Assembly (NCBI RefSeq): GCF_021602025.1
Contig: NZ_BQHW01000005.1
Span: 1-64,000 of the forward strand
Direction of reading: 5' to 3'
Length of the DNA stretch: 64,000 bases
DNA from: Pseudomonas ceruminis
GTDB taxonomy: Bacteria > Pseudomonadota > Gammaproteobacteria > Pseudomonadales > Pseudomonadaceae
In this document: piece by piece, positions 8,324 through 15,735 of the stretch
Layout: the number at the start of each line of letters is the position of its first letter
How positions within the stretch are numbered: the first letter of the stretch is position 1
The notes under the pieces: model-generated
Database searches by the model: none
What the model saw: only the letters and a program-made list of their open reading frames with translations
What the model was told of the DNA's origin: nothing
Program-made: the position numbers and the translations under genes

Positions 8324-9384
8324 AGTAAGTCATCGGCGTCGAGGTCATCGAAGCCGTCAGTATCTACGATGGACTGGATCATGGCGCAGATATGCTGATT
8401 GATCCTGTATCCATTCCATGTTCCGTTGTTCCCGTAGCCGGTAGATGTGGCGACAATTCTGCTGTACTCACGAGTGGCCCAGCAGAAGTCGTCGCCGTGA
8501 TAACCCGGTAAGCCTCTGATCTCTTGGGCGATTTCAATGTATCGCACAAATTCCTTATCCGAGCCTTTGCGTCGCTGCCACCATTCCGTTGGGGTGTAAT
8601 AGCAGGCGAAAGGAAGTACAGGCATGCCTCGTATGTATTCCATTGAGGCGGTTGGGTTGGTGGCCGCATAATCCCCGTAGACGATATCTGACTCTATGCC
8701 GGTGGTGTCGACCCTTCCTTGCCATGCAACGTCGTAACAGGCGGAGGAACGGGAGGTATTTGAGGTTGGCTTATCGATAGGAAAGGAGGTGCTCATCAGA
8801 ACCAGATTCCGTATCTGATAGCTGTTGAGTTGGCGCAGGGATACATTGAAATCCGACCCTGAGGCAGTATTGGCCGGAGTTGTGGCGCCGAAGTCCAAAA
8901 TCACCGTCGCAGTGTCCGGGCTGTCAAGAGCATCCAGGATTGATAGCAATCTGTTCCACGAAGTCGCGGTGGGGTTTTCCGGACAGGTAACCCTGATGGC
9001 TATATGTGGGAAATCGCCCTGAAGAGCGAGAGCACTTTGGATGACTGCTCGTTGAGGGTCGTCATCAACCCAGGAGACCACCGGTATAACGTTCTGGTTG
9101 ATGCCTGCCACATCGGAGAAGAAGCGCCGTTTGTTCTCAAACGCGCCATGAGGATTGTGCAGGTCATTGGTAGTAATGAATTCTTCACCAACGTCCTTCG
9201 TTATTCTTGAAGCGTCTAGGAAAAAAGGATGCTCAGTCCAACTCGCTAGGAATGTTTGAAGGTGTCTGTCGTCGTCACCTCGCATGTCCAACAGCGGAGC
9301 CACGACTTCCCGCCTGTGGTCTTCCAGATTTATCAGCGCCTTAACGTCATTCTGACCAACTCGTAAACAAGCCACGTACTGCAT
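8320..9384 (-). CDS. Beta family protein (T4 beta / sce7725-like)
   Basis: 354 residues from the ATG at 9384, chosen because AGGAG lies six bases upstream; a longer in-frame reading to 9459 lacks such a site. The opening MQYVACLRVGQNDVKALINL, the alternating strand/helix pattern (VIPVVSW, HIAIRVT, TATVILDFG, IRNLVLMSTSF) and the late MEYIRGMPVLPFACYY match what I know of the T4 beta protein family, for which no biochemical function is assigned. It has no signal peptide or membrane segment. It is last in a leftward set with a small cysteine-rich gene and an unknown 352-residue gene, and meets the sce7726 gene tail to tail. Confidence 0.7.
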   Translation of the reverse strand: MQYVACLRVGQNDVKALINLEDHRREVVAPLLDMRGDDDRHLQTFLASWTEHPFFLDASRITKDVGEEFITTNDLHNPHGAFENKRRFFSDVAGINQNVIPVVSWVDDDPQRAVIQSALALQGDFPHIAIRVTCPENPTATSWNRLLSILDALDSPDTATVILDFGATTPANTASGSDFNVSLRQLNSYQIRNLVLMSTSFPIDKPTSNTSRSSACYDVAWQGRVDTTGIESDIVYGDYAATNPTASMEYIRGMPVLPFACYYTPTEWWQRRKGSDKEFVRYIEIAQEIRGLPGYHGDDFCWATREYSRIVATSTGYGNNGTWNGYRINQHICAMIQSIVDTDGFDDLDADDLL

Positions 9385-9568
9385 CTTGCACTCCTTGCAT
9401 GGTGTGAAAACCGGTTTCGCCGTAATGCTGAAGGCATGGCGAGTCACAGGCCCCGGCAATCAGCGAGCGTCGACATACGGAACATGTCGGTTTTGCCCAC
9501 TGCCACTGGCCGACGTCATGCTCCCAGTGAGACGGCAGGTCGAGATTGGTACGATAGCACTTGGCCAC
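9347..9568 (-). CDS. Small four-cysteine (zinc-ribbon-like) protein
   Basis: 73 residues from a GTG with TAAGG about ten bases upstream. Cys29-x2-Cys32 and Cys41-x3-Cys45 (in KPTCSVCRRSLIAGACDSPC) could bind a zinc ion. Its last 38 bases overlap the start of the beta-family gene and contain that gene's ribosome site, so the two are probably translationally coupled. A competing frame starts at an ATG (9642) overlapping the upstream stop codon and runs to 9460. Its first 25 residues look plausible but its end does not, so the real gene could be a frameshifted join of the two. No known family. Moderate confidence that something here is translated. Confidence 0.45.
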   Translation of the reverse strand: MAKCYRTNLDLPSHWEHDVGQWQWAKPTCSVCRRSLIAGACDSPCLQHYGETGFHTMQGVQDAVRGLFTSWSE

Positions 9569-9634
9569 TCAATAGAAGCCTTAATGCGTTGTTTTTCGGA
9601 TATGGGGTGCGCGTATGTCCGATTAGTCTGTGGG

Positions 9635-10693
9635 TTACTCATAATGGAGTTCACCAAACAGTCCGATCATGAGGTCACCATCCAGGATCTCAAAAGGGAG
9701 GGTGACATACTGGTCAGGGTGCCGGGGCAGCGCCTTACCATCGTGCGGTGCATTCTTCGTGTGCCCTTGAACCTTTTCTCCGTTCTCCTTGATATAGGGG
9801 AGCACGACGATGCGGCCATGGTTCTTGGATAGGATCGTGCCCTCGTGCCACAAAGTGTTCCCCTCTTCGCTGCTGGACTCGCCACCCGTGTTTTTCAGCA
9901 CCCACCGTGGCACCCCGTCGTCCTCATACCAGAACACGAAGCCACCACAGACCAGTACCCTCTGGCCGCGCATCCTCGCCTCTGCGAGCATTTGCTTGAC
10001 GCTTGCTAATTGCAGCAGCTGGTTCGCTCGGGGGAGTAAAAGTGCGCGTATCTGCGCTTTGGTTCTTCCCCAGTGGTCGGCTCCCGAAAGACCAAACCCT
10101 TTGGCTGTCACTTCGCGCAGACAGATCTGCGAGCGTTTGGGAGGCAGGGCTCCGATCTGCTCCCATGTCTGATCATCGACACGGCGAAGGCACGTGTTGA
10201 ATCTCGGCAAGGCAACTATTTCTAGATAAGGCGCACGCTTAAGTTCCTCGTGGAGCGGTTGCCGCAAGCTCTCCATCGTATTGTGCAATTTCAGCTCTTG
10301 CGCGGAGAGCCGGGGCAGATGGGCGTTCCGCTTGATTGCCTCGCGCTCCATGAGCTCCTCTTCTCCCTGGATGCGGCGCGCCGCCGTCAGTGCTTTCTCG
10401 ACTTTCAGGGTGGTTGAGTTTTGAAGCACAGGATCCGGTACCGCCTGAGCCACCAGTTCATTGGTGCGGCTGTTGAATTCGTCTGCAGCTTCCATGGCCT
10501 CCTCGTAGGAGGTGAAAACAGCCGCCCTCGCATGGCCACTGCCGTTATCGTAGAAGTAACGCTTCCAGGACAGTTGGGACTCGGGAAAAAGCTTGAGTGC
10601 CCGCAGTTGCCACGTCCATCCGATCCCGAATTGTCGGAATGGAAGCACGGCCAGGGTGGGCCTTGAGTGGTATGGCATCTGATCTAGGCGCAT
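9635..10693 (-). CDS. Unknown protein, first gene of the beta-family operon
   Basis: 352 residues, starting at an ATG behind GGGAGA at five bases (a TTG just upstream is the alternative). I do not recognise the family. It begins with a basic, aromatic stretch (GIGWTWQLRALKLFP), continues with a charged helical middle around residues 55-130, then a mixed region ending with HEGTILSKNHGRIVVLPYI and LMIGLFGELHYE, which looks like beta strands. There are no membrane segments. The gene lies upstream of the small cysteine-rich gene and the beta-family gene on the same strand with 66 bases or less between coding regions, so the three probably form one transcript. The role is likely shared with that group. 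Confidence 0.6.
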   Translation of the reverse strand: MRLDQMPYHSRPTLAVLPFRQFGIGWTWQLRALKLFPESQLSWKRYFYDNGSGHARAAVFTSYEEAMEAADEFNSRTNELVAQAVPDPVLQNSTTLKVEKALTAARRIQGEEELMEREAIKRNAHLPRLSAQELKLHNTMESLRQPLHEELKRAPYLEIVALPRFNTCLRRVDDQTWEQIGALPPKRSQICLREVTAKGFGLSGADHWGRTKAQIRALLLPRANQLLQLASVKQMLAEARMRGQRVLVCGGFVFWYEDDGVPRWVLKNTGGESSSEEGNTLWHEGTILSKNHGRIVVLPYIKENGEKVQGHTKNAPHDGKALPRHPDQYVTLPFEILDGDLMIGLFGELHYE

Positions 10694-10987
10694 CAATTCT
10701 CCCTGCTGTTTGCGTCATAGCGGCTGCGGAAGTGCTGAAGTTGTTCCTAGGGCGATTGATTCCCCCGACACCATGGATAGCACATTGCCAGAATGAGTCA
10801 ATTTCTTGGCTACAGGCCACGTATTTCGGGCCTTCAGGAGAAAGGGGGCTGCGGGCGGGACTTTAAAAAACTGATGGTTTATCCAGTGTCGGGGGTTGCA
10901 CAGGTAATGTGCAAACGCTATAATGCACATATACAAAGTTGCTTGGAAGGCATTACAAGTCAGCGTAATGTGCGGTAAAGGTGGGGG
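10694..10987. other. Right edge of the accessory island
   Basis: About 290 bases between the unknown operon's first gene and the thyA remnant. It carries an operator-rich promoter facing right (listed separately) and must also hold the promoter for the leftward operon, which I cannot place. The core sequence resumes within thyA at about 10,994-10,997, so this is the junction of acquired and ancestral DNA. Confidence 0.55.
10896..10973 (+). promoter_or_regulatory. Promoter with repeated TGTGCA/TGCACA operator motifs
   Basis: TTGCAC at 10896-10901 and TATAAT at 10919-10924 are 17 bases apart, a strong sigma70-type pair pointing right. The -35 box lies inside a perfect inverted repeat (TTGCACA 10896-10902, TGTGCAA 10908-10914), another TGCACA follows the -10 box, and GTAATGTGC occurs at both 10904-10912 and 10965-10973. 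This looks like a self-regulated promoter whose own gene is gone; it now reads into the thyA remnant. Confidence 0.65.
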
Positions 10988-11311
10988 GTGAAGGGCCTGG
11001 GTACGCCGTTCAACCTCACCGAAGGCGCGGCGCTGCTGTCGCTGTTCGGCCGCCTGACCGGTTACACCCCGCGCTGGTTCACGTACTTCATTGGCGATGC
11101 GCATGTGTACGAAAACCATCTGGACATGCTCAACGAGCAGCTCAAGCGCGAGCCGCTGGAAGCGCCGAAGCTGGTGATCAGCGACCGTGTACCGGCGTTT
11201 GCAGAAACCGGCAAGTACGAGCCCGAATGGCTGGAGAAGATCGAACCGGGCGATTTCAGCCTGGAAGGGTATGAGCACCATGCGCCGATGACGGCGCCGA
11301 TGGCGGTCTGA
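10988..11311 (+). pseudogene. thyA: Thymidylate synthase, 3' fragment
   Basis: From about 10,996 the frame reads [47 protein letters not shown] and ends [15 protein letters not shown]. This is the last third (about 105 residues) of ThyA, including the nucleotide-binding Asn/His/Tyr region. The preceding two thirds, with the active-site cysteine and the Arg pair for dUMP phosphate, are absent: upstream sequence is unrelated. A GTG at 10988 behind AAAGGTGGGG could allow translation of the remnant, but it cannot be active alone. An intact thyA or thyX would be needed elsewhere for dTMP synthesis. The break was probably caused by arrival of the island. Confidence 0.85.
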
Positions 11312-11325
11312 TTCGCGATTGATCG

Positions 11326-11363
11326 GGGCTGCTTTGCAGCCCATCGCCGGCTTGCCGGCGATG
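11326..11363 (+). terminator. Double hairpin after thyA
   Basis: Two adjacent stems: GGGCTGC-TTT-GCAGCCC (11326-11342), then a perfect ten-base palindrome CATCGCCGGC-TT-GCCGGCGATG (11342-11363). No long T tract follows, so it may act as a terminator for thyA and for the convergent peptide genes, or be a palindromic repeat typical of P. putida. Confidence 0.55.
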
Positions 11364-11371
11364 GGGCCACT

Positions 11372-11569
11372 TCAGAGCGGAATGTTCGGCCCGCGAATGT
11401 CATTGGGGGGCGGGATATCCGGCACCCGCGGCAGGTGCGGTGGCGGCACGTCCGGCTTGATGGTCACCGGCGGGAACACCGGCATGATGGTCGCGTCATG
11501 GCCGCCAGCGACGAGCTCCAGTTCCTCGCTGCTGAGCGTCCGTGGCGTGTGCAGGTTTGCGCAAGGCAT
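11372..11569 (-). CDS. Double-glycine-leader peptide, proline-rich
   Basis: 65 residues from an ATG with AGGAG eight bases upstream (a GTG nine bases earlier is less well placed). The N-terminal part ends LSSEELELVAGG, the pattern of leader peptides cut after a double glycine by C39 peptidase-ABC exporters. The remaining 42 residues are rich in proline and aspartate with repeated PPP/PVPP-like runs and no cysteine. It is the second gene of a two-gene unit with another short GG-leader peptide, 20 bases apart. No exporter or maturase is nearby. It could be a bacteriocin-like or RiPP-like precursor; that is inference from the leader. Confidence 0.55.
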   Translation of the reverse strand: MPCANLHTPRTLSSEELELVAGGHDATIMPVFPPVTIKPDVPPPHLPRVPDIPPPNDIRGPNIPL

Positions 11570-11589
11570 GGTTGTCACTCCTGTGTGGG

Positions 11590-11733
11590 TCAGAGGTCGC
11601 CTGCCGAACCGAACAGTTCGTCAGGCCATTCGGGAAACTGCAACGGTGGGTCGCTGGGGCGATGCTCGCCACCGCCCACCAGGCCGGTTTCGTCTTCTCT
11701 GAGTTCGCGAAGCGCCTCGAAGGCAGTATTCAT
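11590..11733 (-). CDS. Short double-glycine-leader-like peptide
   Basis: 47 residues, too short for most gene callers. ATG behind GGGAG at about nine bases. The sequence has an acidic helix (FEALRELREDETG) running into LVGGGEH, like a double-glycine leader, followed by a short tail with SDPPLQFPEWPDELF. It lies directly upstream of the second GG-leader gene and on the same strand, so they form a likely two-gene transcript. No homologue is known to me. Real expression needs proof; the paired arrangement and ribosome sites are the support. Confidence 0.45.
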   Translation of the reverse strand: MNTAFEALRELREDETGLVGGGEHRPSDPPLQFPEWPDELFGSAGDL

Positions 11734-11824
11734 CGGTAGTGCTCCCTGTTGAGAAAAGCCCCCCGATTATCTGCCTAACACCTCCACATGGCCCTAGGGC
11801 TGGTGTACTAGCTGCATATTGCCA

Positions 11825-12268
11825 TCAGTGGCCGTGGCTGCGCCCCACGTGCGAAGGCTCAGCCTCAGGGATGGATACCGCCCCGTTGACTTCCAGTTGT
11901 TGCAAAATTGCGCACTCCGCCCCCTGGGCATTGCAACGCTGGCGCAGTTCCACCAGTTGCTCCTGCAACGCCACCAGCCCATCGATCCGCGCCTGCACAT
12001 GCTCGATATGCTCGTCGATCAATGCATTGACGCTGCCGCACGAGCCTTCGGGGCTGTCGCGCAGGCGCAGCAGGCTGCGGATTTCGTCCAGGGTCATGTC
12101 CAGGGTGCGGCAGTTGCGGATGAAGGTCAGGCGCTCGACATGGGCCTGGGTATAGAGCCGATAGTTGCCCTCGGTGCGCGCCGGCTCCGGCAGCAATTGC
12201 TCGCGCTCGTAATAGCGGATGGTTTCCACGGCGCAATCGGTGGCTTTGGCCAGTTCTCCGATTTTCAT
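11825..12268 (-). CDS. cadR: CadR, MerR-family cadmium-responsive regulator
   Basis: 147 residues from the ATG at 12268, the usual CadR length. The N-terminal helix-turn-helix begins MKIGELAKATDCAVETIRYYE, as in MerR proteins, followed by a long dimerisation helix. Metal ligands expected for CadR are visible: Cys in GSCGSV (about 77) and the pair in RQRCNAQGAEC (about 112 and 119), plus a His-ended tail SHVGRSHGH. It is divergent from cadA with an 83-base gap holding its operator. Known role: it binds the cadA promoter and, with Cd(II) (also weakly Zn), untwists it to activate transcription, repressing its own gene. Confidence 0.92.
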   Translation of the reverse strand: MKIGELAKATDCAVETIRYYEREQLLPEPARTEGNYRLYTQAHVERLTFIRNCRTLDMTLDEIRSLLRLRDSPEGSCGSVNALIDEHIEHVQARIDGLVALQEQLVELRQRCNAQGAECAILQQLEVNGAVSIPEAEPSHVGRSHGH

Positions 12269-12290
12269 CACGAATCTCCCCACGGGTTAC

Positions 12291-12322
12291 TTGACCCTAT
12301 AGTGGCTACAGGGTGTTCACTT
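12291..12322 (+). promoter_or_regulatory. cadA promoter with CadR box
   Basis: TTGACC at 12291-12296 is followed, after an over-long spacer of 19-20 bases, by a weak -10 (TTCACT). The 21-base dyad at 12294-12314 reads ACCCTATAGT-G-GCTACAGGGT and fills the spacer, the hallmark of MerR-type promoters that need regulator-driven DNA distortion. Confidence 0.88.
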
Positions 12323-12351
12323 GGCAACAGGCGCACATTAAGGATGACCCC

Positions 12352-14610
12352 ATGAACCAGCCTGTCAGCCACGAACACGACCACGAACATTCCCATGACC
12401 ACGCGCAGGATGGCCAACGTCAGTGCCACGACGCCCACGCCCACAGCTGTTGCGGCACCGCCGCCGCGCCGGCATTCGTGCAACTGAGCGAAACGGCCAG
12501 TGACTCAGCCCGGCTCAGCCGCTTCCGCATCCAGGCCATGGACTGCCCCACCGAACAGACCCTGATCCAGGACAAGCTGGGCAAGCTGGCCGGCATCGAG
12601 CAACTGGAGTTCAACCTGATCAACCGTGTGCTCGGCGTGCGCCACACCCTTTCCGGCACCGCCGAGATCGAGCGGGCCATCGACAGCCTGGGCATGAAGG
12701 CCGAACCTTTGGCCGAAGAGGATGATGGCGGTGCCTTGGCGCCTCAGCCAAGCAAGGCTCATTGGTGGCCCCTGGCGTTGTCGGGCGTTGCTGCGATTGC
12801 TGCCGAGATCGTGCATTTCAGTGGGCGAGCGCCTGAATGGGTGGTCGCCGCGCTAGCCCTGGCGGCAATCCTGGGGTGTGGCCTGGGTACCTACAAGAAG
12901 GGCTGGATTGCCCTGAAGAACCGCAACCTGAACATCAATGCGCTGATGAGCATCGCCGTGACGGGCGCAGTGCTGATCGGCCAGTGGCCGGAAGCGGCCA
13001 TGGTGATGGTGCTGTTCACGGTGGCGGAATTGATCGAGGCCCGTTCCCTTGACCGGGCACGCAACGCCATCGGTGGCCTGATGCAGCTCACCCCGGACAT
13101 GGCCACCGTCCAGCAGGCCGACGGCCAGTGGCATGAGGTCGAGGTGCGGCACGTGGCTATCGGTGCACAGGTGCGGGTGCGCCCGGGTGAACGCATCGGC
13201 CTCGACGGTGAGGTGACCAGTGGGCAATCCAGCGTCGATCAGGCGCCGATCACCGGTGAAAGCCTGCCTGTTGAAAAGGCCGCAGGCGACAAGCTGTTCG
13301 CCGGTACCATCAACCAGGCCGGTGCCTTGGAGTACCGTGTGACGGCTGCGGCCGGGCAATCCACCCTGGCGCGCATCATCAAGGCGGTGGAAGAGGCACA
13401 GGGCGCTCGTGCCCCCACCCAGCGCTTCGTCGACACGTTCTCGCGCATCTACACCCCGGCGGTATTCGCCTTTGCCCTGGCCGTGGCTGTCATCCCCCCG
13501 CTGTTCATGGGTGGCGCCTGGTACGACTGGGTGTATCGCGCCTTGGTGCTGCTGGTGGTGGCCTGCCCCTGCGCACTGGTGATTTCTACCCCGGTGACCA
13601 TCGTCAGCGGCCTGGCAGCCGCCGCGCGCAAAGGCATCCTGATCAAGGGCGGGGTTTACCTCGAAGGGGGCCGCAAGCTGGACTTCCTGGCGTTGGACAA
13701 GACCGGCACCATCACTTATGGCAAGCCTGTGCAAACCGATGCCAAGGTGCTCGACCCGCGGTTCGAAGGCCGCGCCCAGGCCTTGGCGGCAAGCTTGGCC
13801 CATCGCTCCGACCACCCGGTGTCGGGCGCCGTTGCCCAGTTCGCCAAGGCGCAGAACCTGCCCTTGAGTGAGGTCAGCGAGTTCGCTGCCCTGGCAGGCC
13901 GAGGCGTGCGCGGCAACATTGAGGGTGAAACCTACCACCTGGGCAACCATCGTCTGGTCGAAGAACTGGGGCTGTGCTCGCCGCAGCTTGAGGCGCAGCT
14001 CGACGTGCTCGAGCGTCAGGGCAAGACCGTGGTGCTGCTGCTCGATCGCTCGGGCCCGTTGGCCCTGTTCGCGGTGGCCGACACGGTGAAGGACACCAGC
14101 CGTCAGGCAATCGCCGAGTTGCATGCGCTGGGGATCAAGACCGTCATGCTCACCGGCGACAATCCCCATACCGCGCAGGCCATTGCCGCTGAAGTGGGCA
14201 TTGACCGCGCTGAAGGCAACCTGCTGCCGGCCGACAAATTGCAGAGCATCGAGCAGCTGTATGCCCAGGGCCATCGAGTCGGCATGGTTGGCGACGGCAT
14301 CAACGATGCACCGGCACTGGCACGCGCCGAGATCGGTTTTGCCATGGCCGCGGCCGGTACCGACACGGCCATCGAGACCGCCGACGTGGCGCTGATGGAT
14401 GATGACTTGCGCAAAATCCCGGCGTTCGTCTGGCTGTCGCGCCAAAGTGCGGCGATTCTGACGCAGAACATCGTTCTGGCGTTGGGCATCAAGGCCATTT
14501 TCCTGGCGATCACCTTTGCCGGCATGGCGACCATGTGGATGGCTGTGTTCGCCGACATGGGCGTGAGCTTGCTGGTGGTGTTCAACGGGCTGCGTCTGCT
14601 ACGCAAGTAA
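12352..14610 (+). CDS. cadA: CadA, cadmium/zinc/lead-exporting P1B-type ATPase
   Basis: 752 residues; ATG at 12352 chosen for the AGGA site and because the family opens with a metal-binding tail. Residues 1-40 are rich in His, Asp and Cys (EHDHEHSHDHAQ). A heavy-metal-associated domain follows with DCPTEQTL instead of the usual GMxCxxC pair. Core motifs: the TGES phosphatase loop, the transmembrane CPC (405-407) that binds the ion, the DKTGT phosphorylation site with Asp449, and GDGINDAP. It pumps Cd(II), Zn(II) and Pb(II) across the inner membrane. Transcribed from the CadR-controlled promoter. Confidence 0.93.
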   Translation: MNQPVSHEHDHEHSHDHAQDGQRQCHDAHAHSCCGTAAAPAFVQLSETASDSARLSRFRIQAMDCPTEQTLIQDKLGKLAGIEQLEFNLINRVLGVRHTLSGTAEIERAIDSLGMKAEPLAEEDDGGALAPQPSKAHWWPLALSGVAAIAAEIVHFSGRAPEWVVAALALAAILGCGLGTYKKGWIALKNRNLNINALMSIAVTGAVLIGQWPEAAMVMVLFTVAELIEARSLDRARNAIGGLMQLTPDMATVQQADGQWHEVEVRHVAIGAQVRVRPGERIGLDGEVTSGQSSVDQAPITGESLPVEKAAGDKLFAGTINQAGALEYRVTAAAGQSTLARIIKAVEEAQGARAPTQRFVDTFSRIYTPAVFAFALAVAVIPPLFMGGAWYDWVYRALVLLVVACPCALVISTPVTIVSGLAAAARKGILIKGGVYLEGGRKLDFLALDKTGTITYGKPVQTDAKVLDPRFEGRAQALAASLAHRSDHPVSGAVAQFAKAQNLPLSEVSEFAALAGRGVRGNIEGETYHLGNHRLVEELGLCSPQLEAQLDVLERQGKTVVLLLDRSGPLALFAVADTVKDTSRQAIAELHALGIKTVMLTGDNPHTAQAIAAEVGIDRAEGNLLPADKLQSIEQLYAQGHRVGMVGDGINDAPALARAEIGFAMAAAGTDTAIETADVALMDDDLRKIPAFVWLSRQSAAILTQNIVLALGIKAIFLAITFAGMATMWMAVFADMGVSLLVVFNGLRLLRK

Positions 14611-14710
14611 CAGCTCCAGGCAGCAAGCTGATCGAGGTGGATGTGAGCATCATGAAACGACACAGACCTGTTTTAGCTTGCAGCTTGCGGCCCCGCTACG
14701 GAGCCAGGCA

Positions 14711-15580
14711 ATGCTGAGTGCCGAGCTCAAGGCCTTCTACATGGTAGCCCGCCTGGGCAGCATCACCCTGGCGGCAAAGAAGCTTGGGCTCAGCCAGCCC
14801 ACCGTGACCACGCAGATCCGTAACCTGGAAAGCCAGTACGCCGTGGAGCTGTTCTACCGCGGTGGCCGGCGCCTGGTGCTGAGCGAAGAGGGCGTGCGCC
14901 TGCTGCCGATGGTCAAGGCACTGCTGCAGCAGGAGGCCGACATCGAGTTCGAACTGCGCAACAGTGGTCAGGCCCAGGGTAGCCTGCGTATCGCCGCTAC
15001 CGCCCCGTATTACATCCTCGACCTGGTGAAGATCTTTCGCGAGCGCTTGCCGCAGGTGGGGGTGGCGGTGGAGATCGGCAACTCCCAACAGGTGCTGGAG
15101 ATGCTTGAGGACTACCGCGTCGATATCGCCGCCTCGTCGCAGTTGGTCGAGGATGCTCGCCTGGTCCGACGCGTGCTGGGCACTGACCCGCTGGTGGTCG
15201 CAGTGCATCGCAACCACCCACTGGCCAACCGGCAGGCGATAGCCATCGATGTGGTAGCCGGGCATTGCCTGCTGATGCGCGAAAAGGGCTCGACCACCCG
15301 CAAACTCACTGAGCAGATGATGCAGGATGCCGGCGTGAAGGCCGGCGCACTGCTGGAGATCGGCAGCCGTGAGTCGATTCGCGAGGCGGTGCTGCGCAAC
15401 ATCGGCATCAGCGTGATCGCCCGGCACGAGGTGCCGCACAACCCTGAACTGCGGGTGTTGCAGCTGGAGGATGCGCCAGTGATGCATGAGTACCTGTATT
15501 GCCTGAAGGAGCGGCGCCAGGCCAGGTTGCCGGCGGCCTTCCTCGGGGTGGCGCAGGAAGTGGTGGGGTCGCAATTCTAG
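14711..15580 (+). CDS. LysR-family regulator of the aminoethylphosphonate operon
   Basis: 289 residues from the ATG at 14711, which has GGAG seven bases upstream. N-terminal winged helix (LKAFYMVARLGSITLAAKKL, LSQPTVTTQI) and a LysR effector domain from about residue 90 (GSLRIAATAPYYILDLV). It lies immediately before and in the same direction as an ABC importer and an HD-domain oxygenase for 2-aminoethylphosphonate, which is the usual place of the regulator of such clusters. Effector and operator sites are not shown by the sequence; control of the downstream genes is inferred. Confidence 0.8.
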   Translation: MLSAELKAFYMVARLGSITLAAKKLGLSQPTVTTQIRNLESQYAVELFYRGGRRLVLSEEGVRLLPMVKALLQQEADIEFELRNSGQAQGSLRIAATAPYYILDLVKIFRERLPQVGVAVEIGNSQQVLEMLEDYRVDIAASSQLVEDARLVRRVLGTDPLVVAVHRNHPLANRQAIAIDVVAGHCLLMREKGSTTRKLTEQMMQDAGVKAGALLEIGSRESIREAVLRNIGISVIARHEVPHNPELRVLQLEDAPVMHEYLYCLKERRQARLPAAFLGVAQEVVGSQF

Positions 15581-15735
15581 GTCGGCGGCGAACGCTTTGC
15601 GGGTGACCCCGAGAAGAAGCCAGCAAGGCCAGTACAAAATCTGCCTATACCACTATCACCTGCTTTTGCCTTAACGCCACAGAACCTTCGCATTGCCTTC
15701 CTAGCATGGCCCCATCTGTTCGATGAGGCCTAGCC

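Noticed and set aside
1-10990. Whole island as a Tn7-like or tyrosine-recombinase element
   Set aside because: No tns genes, integrase or defined ends are in the window; only an IS3 fragment is visible, so the type of element cannot be named.
12853-14445. Long minus-strand open frame opposite cadA
   Set aside because: It is the mirror of a highly GC-biased gene; low-complexity His/Gln-rich translation and no family match.
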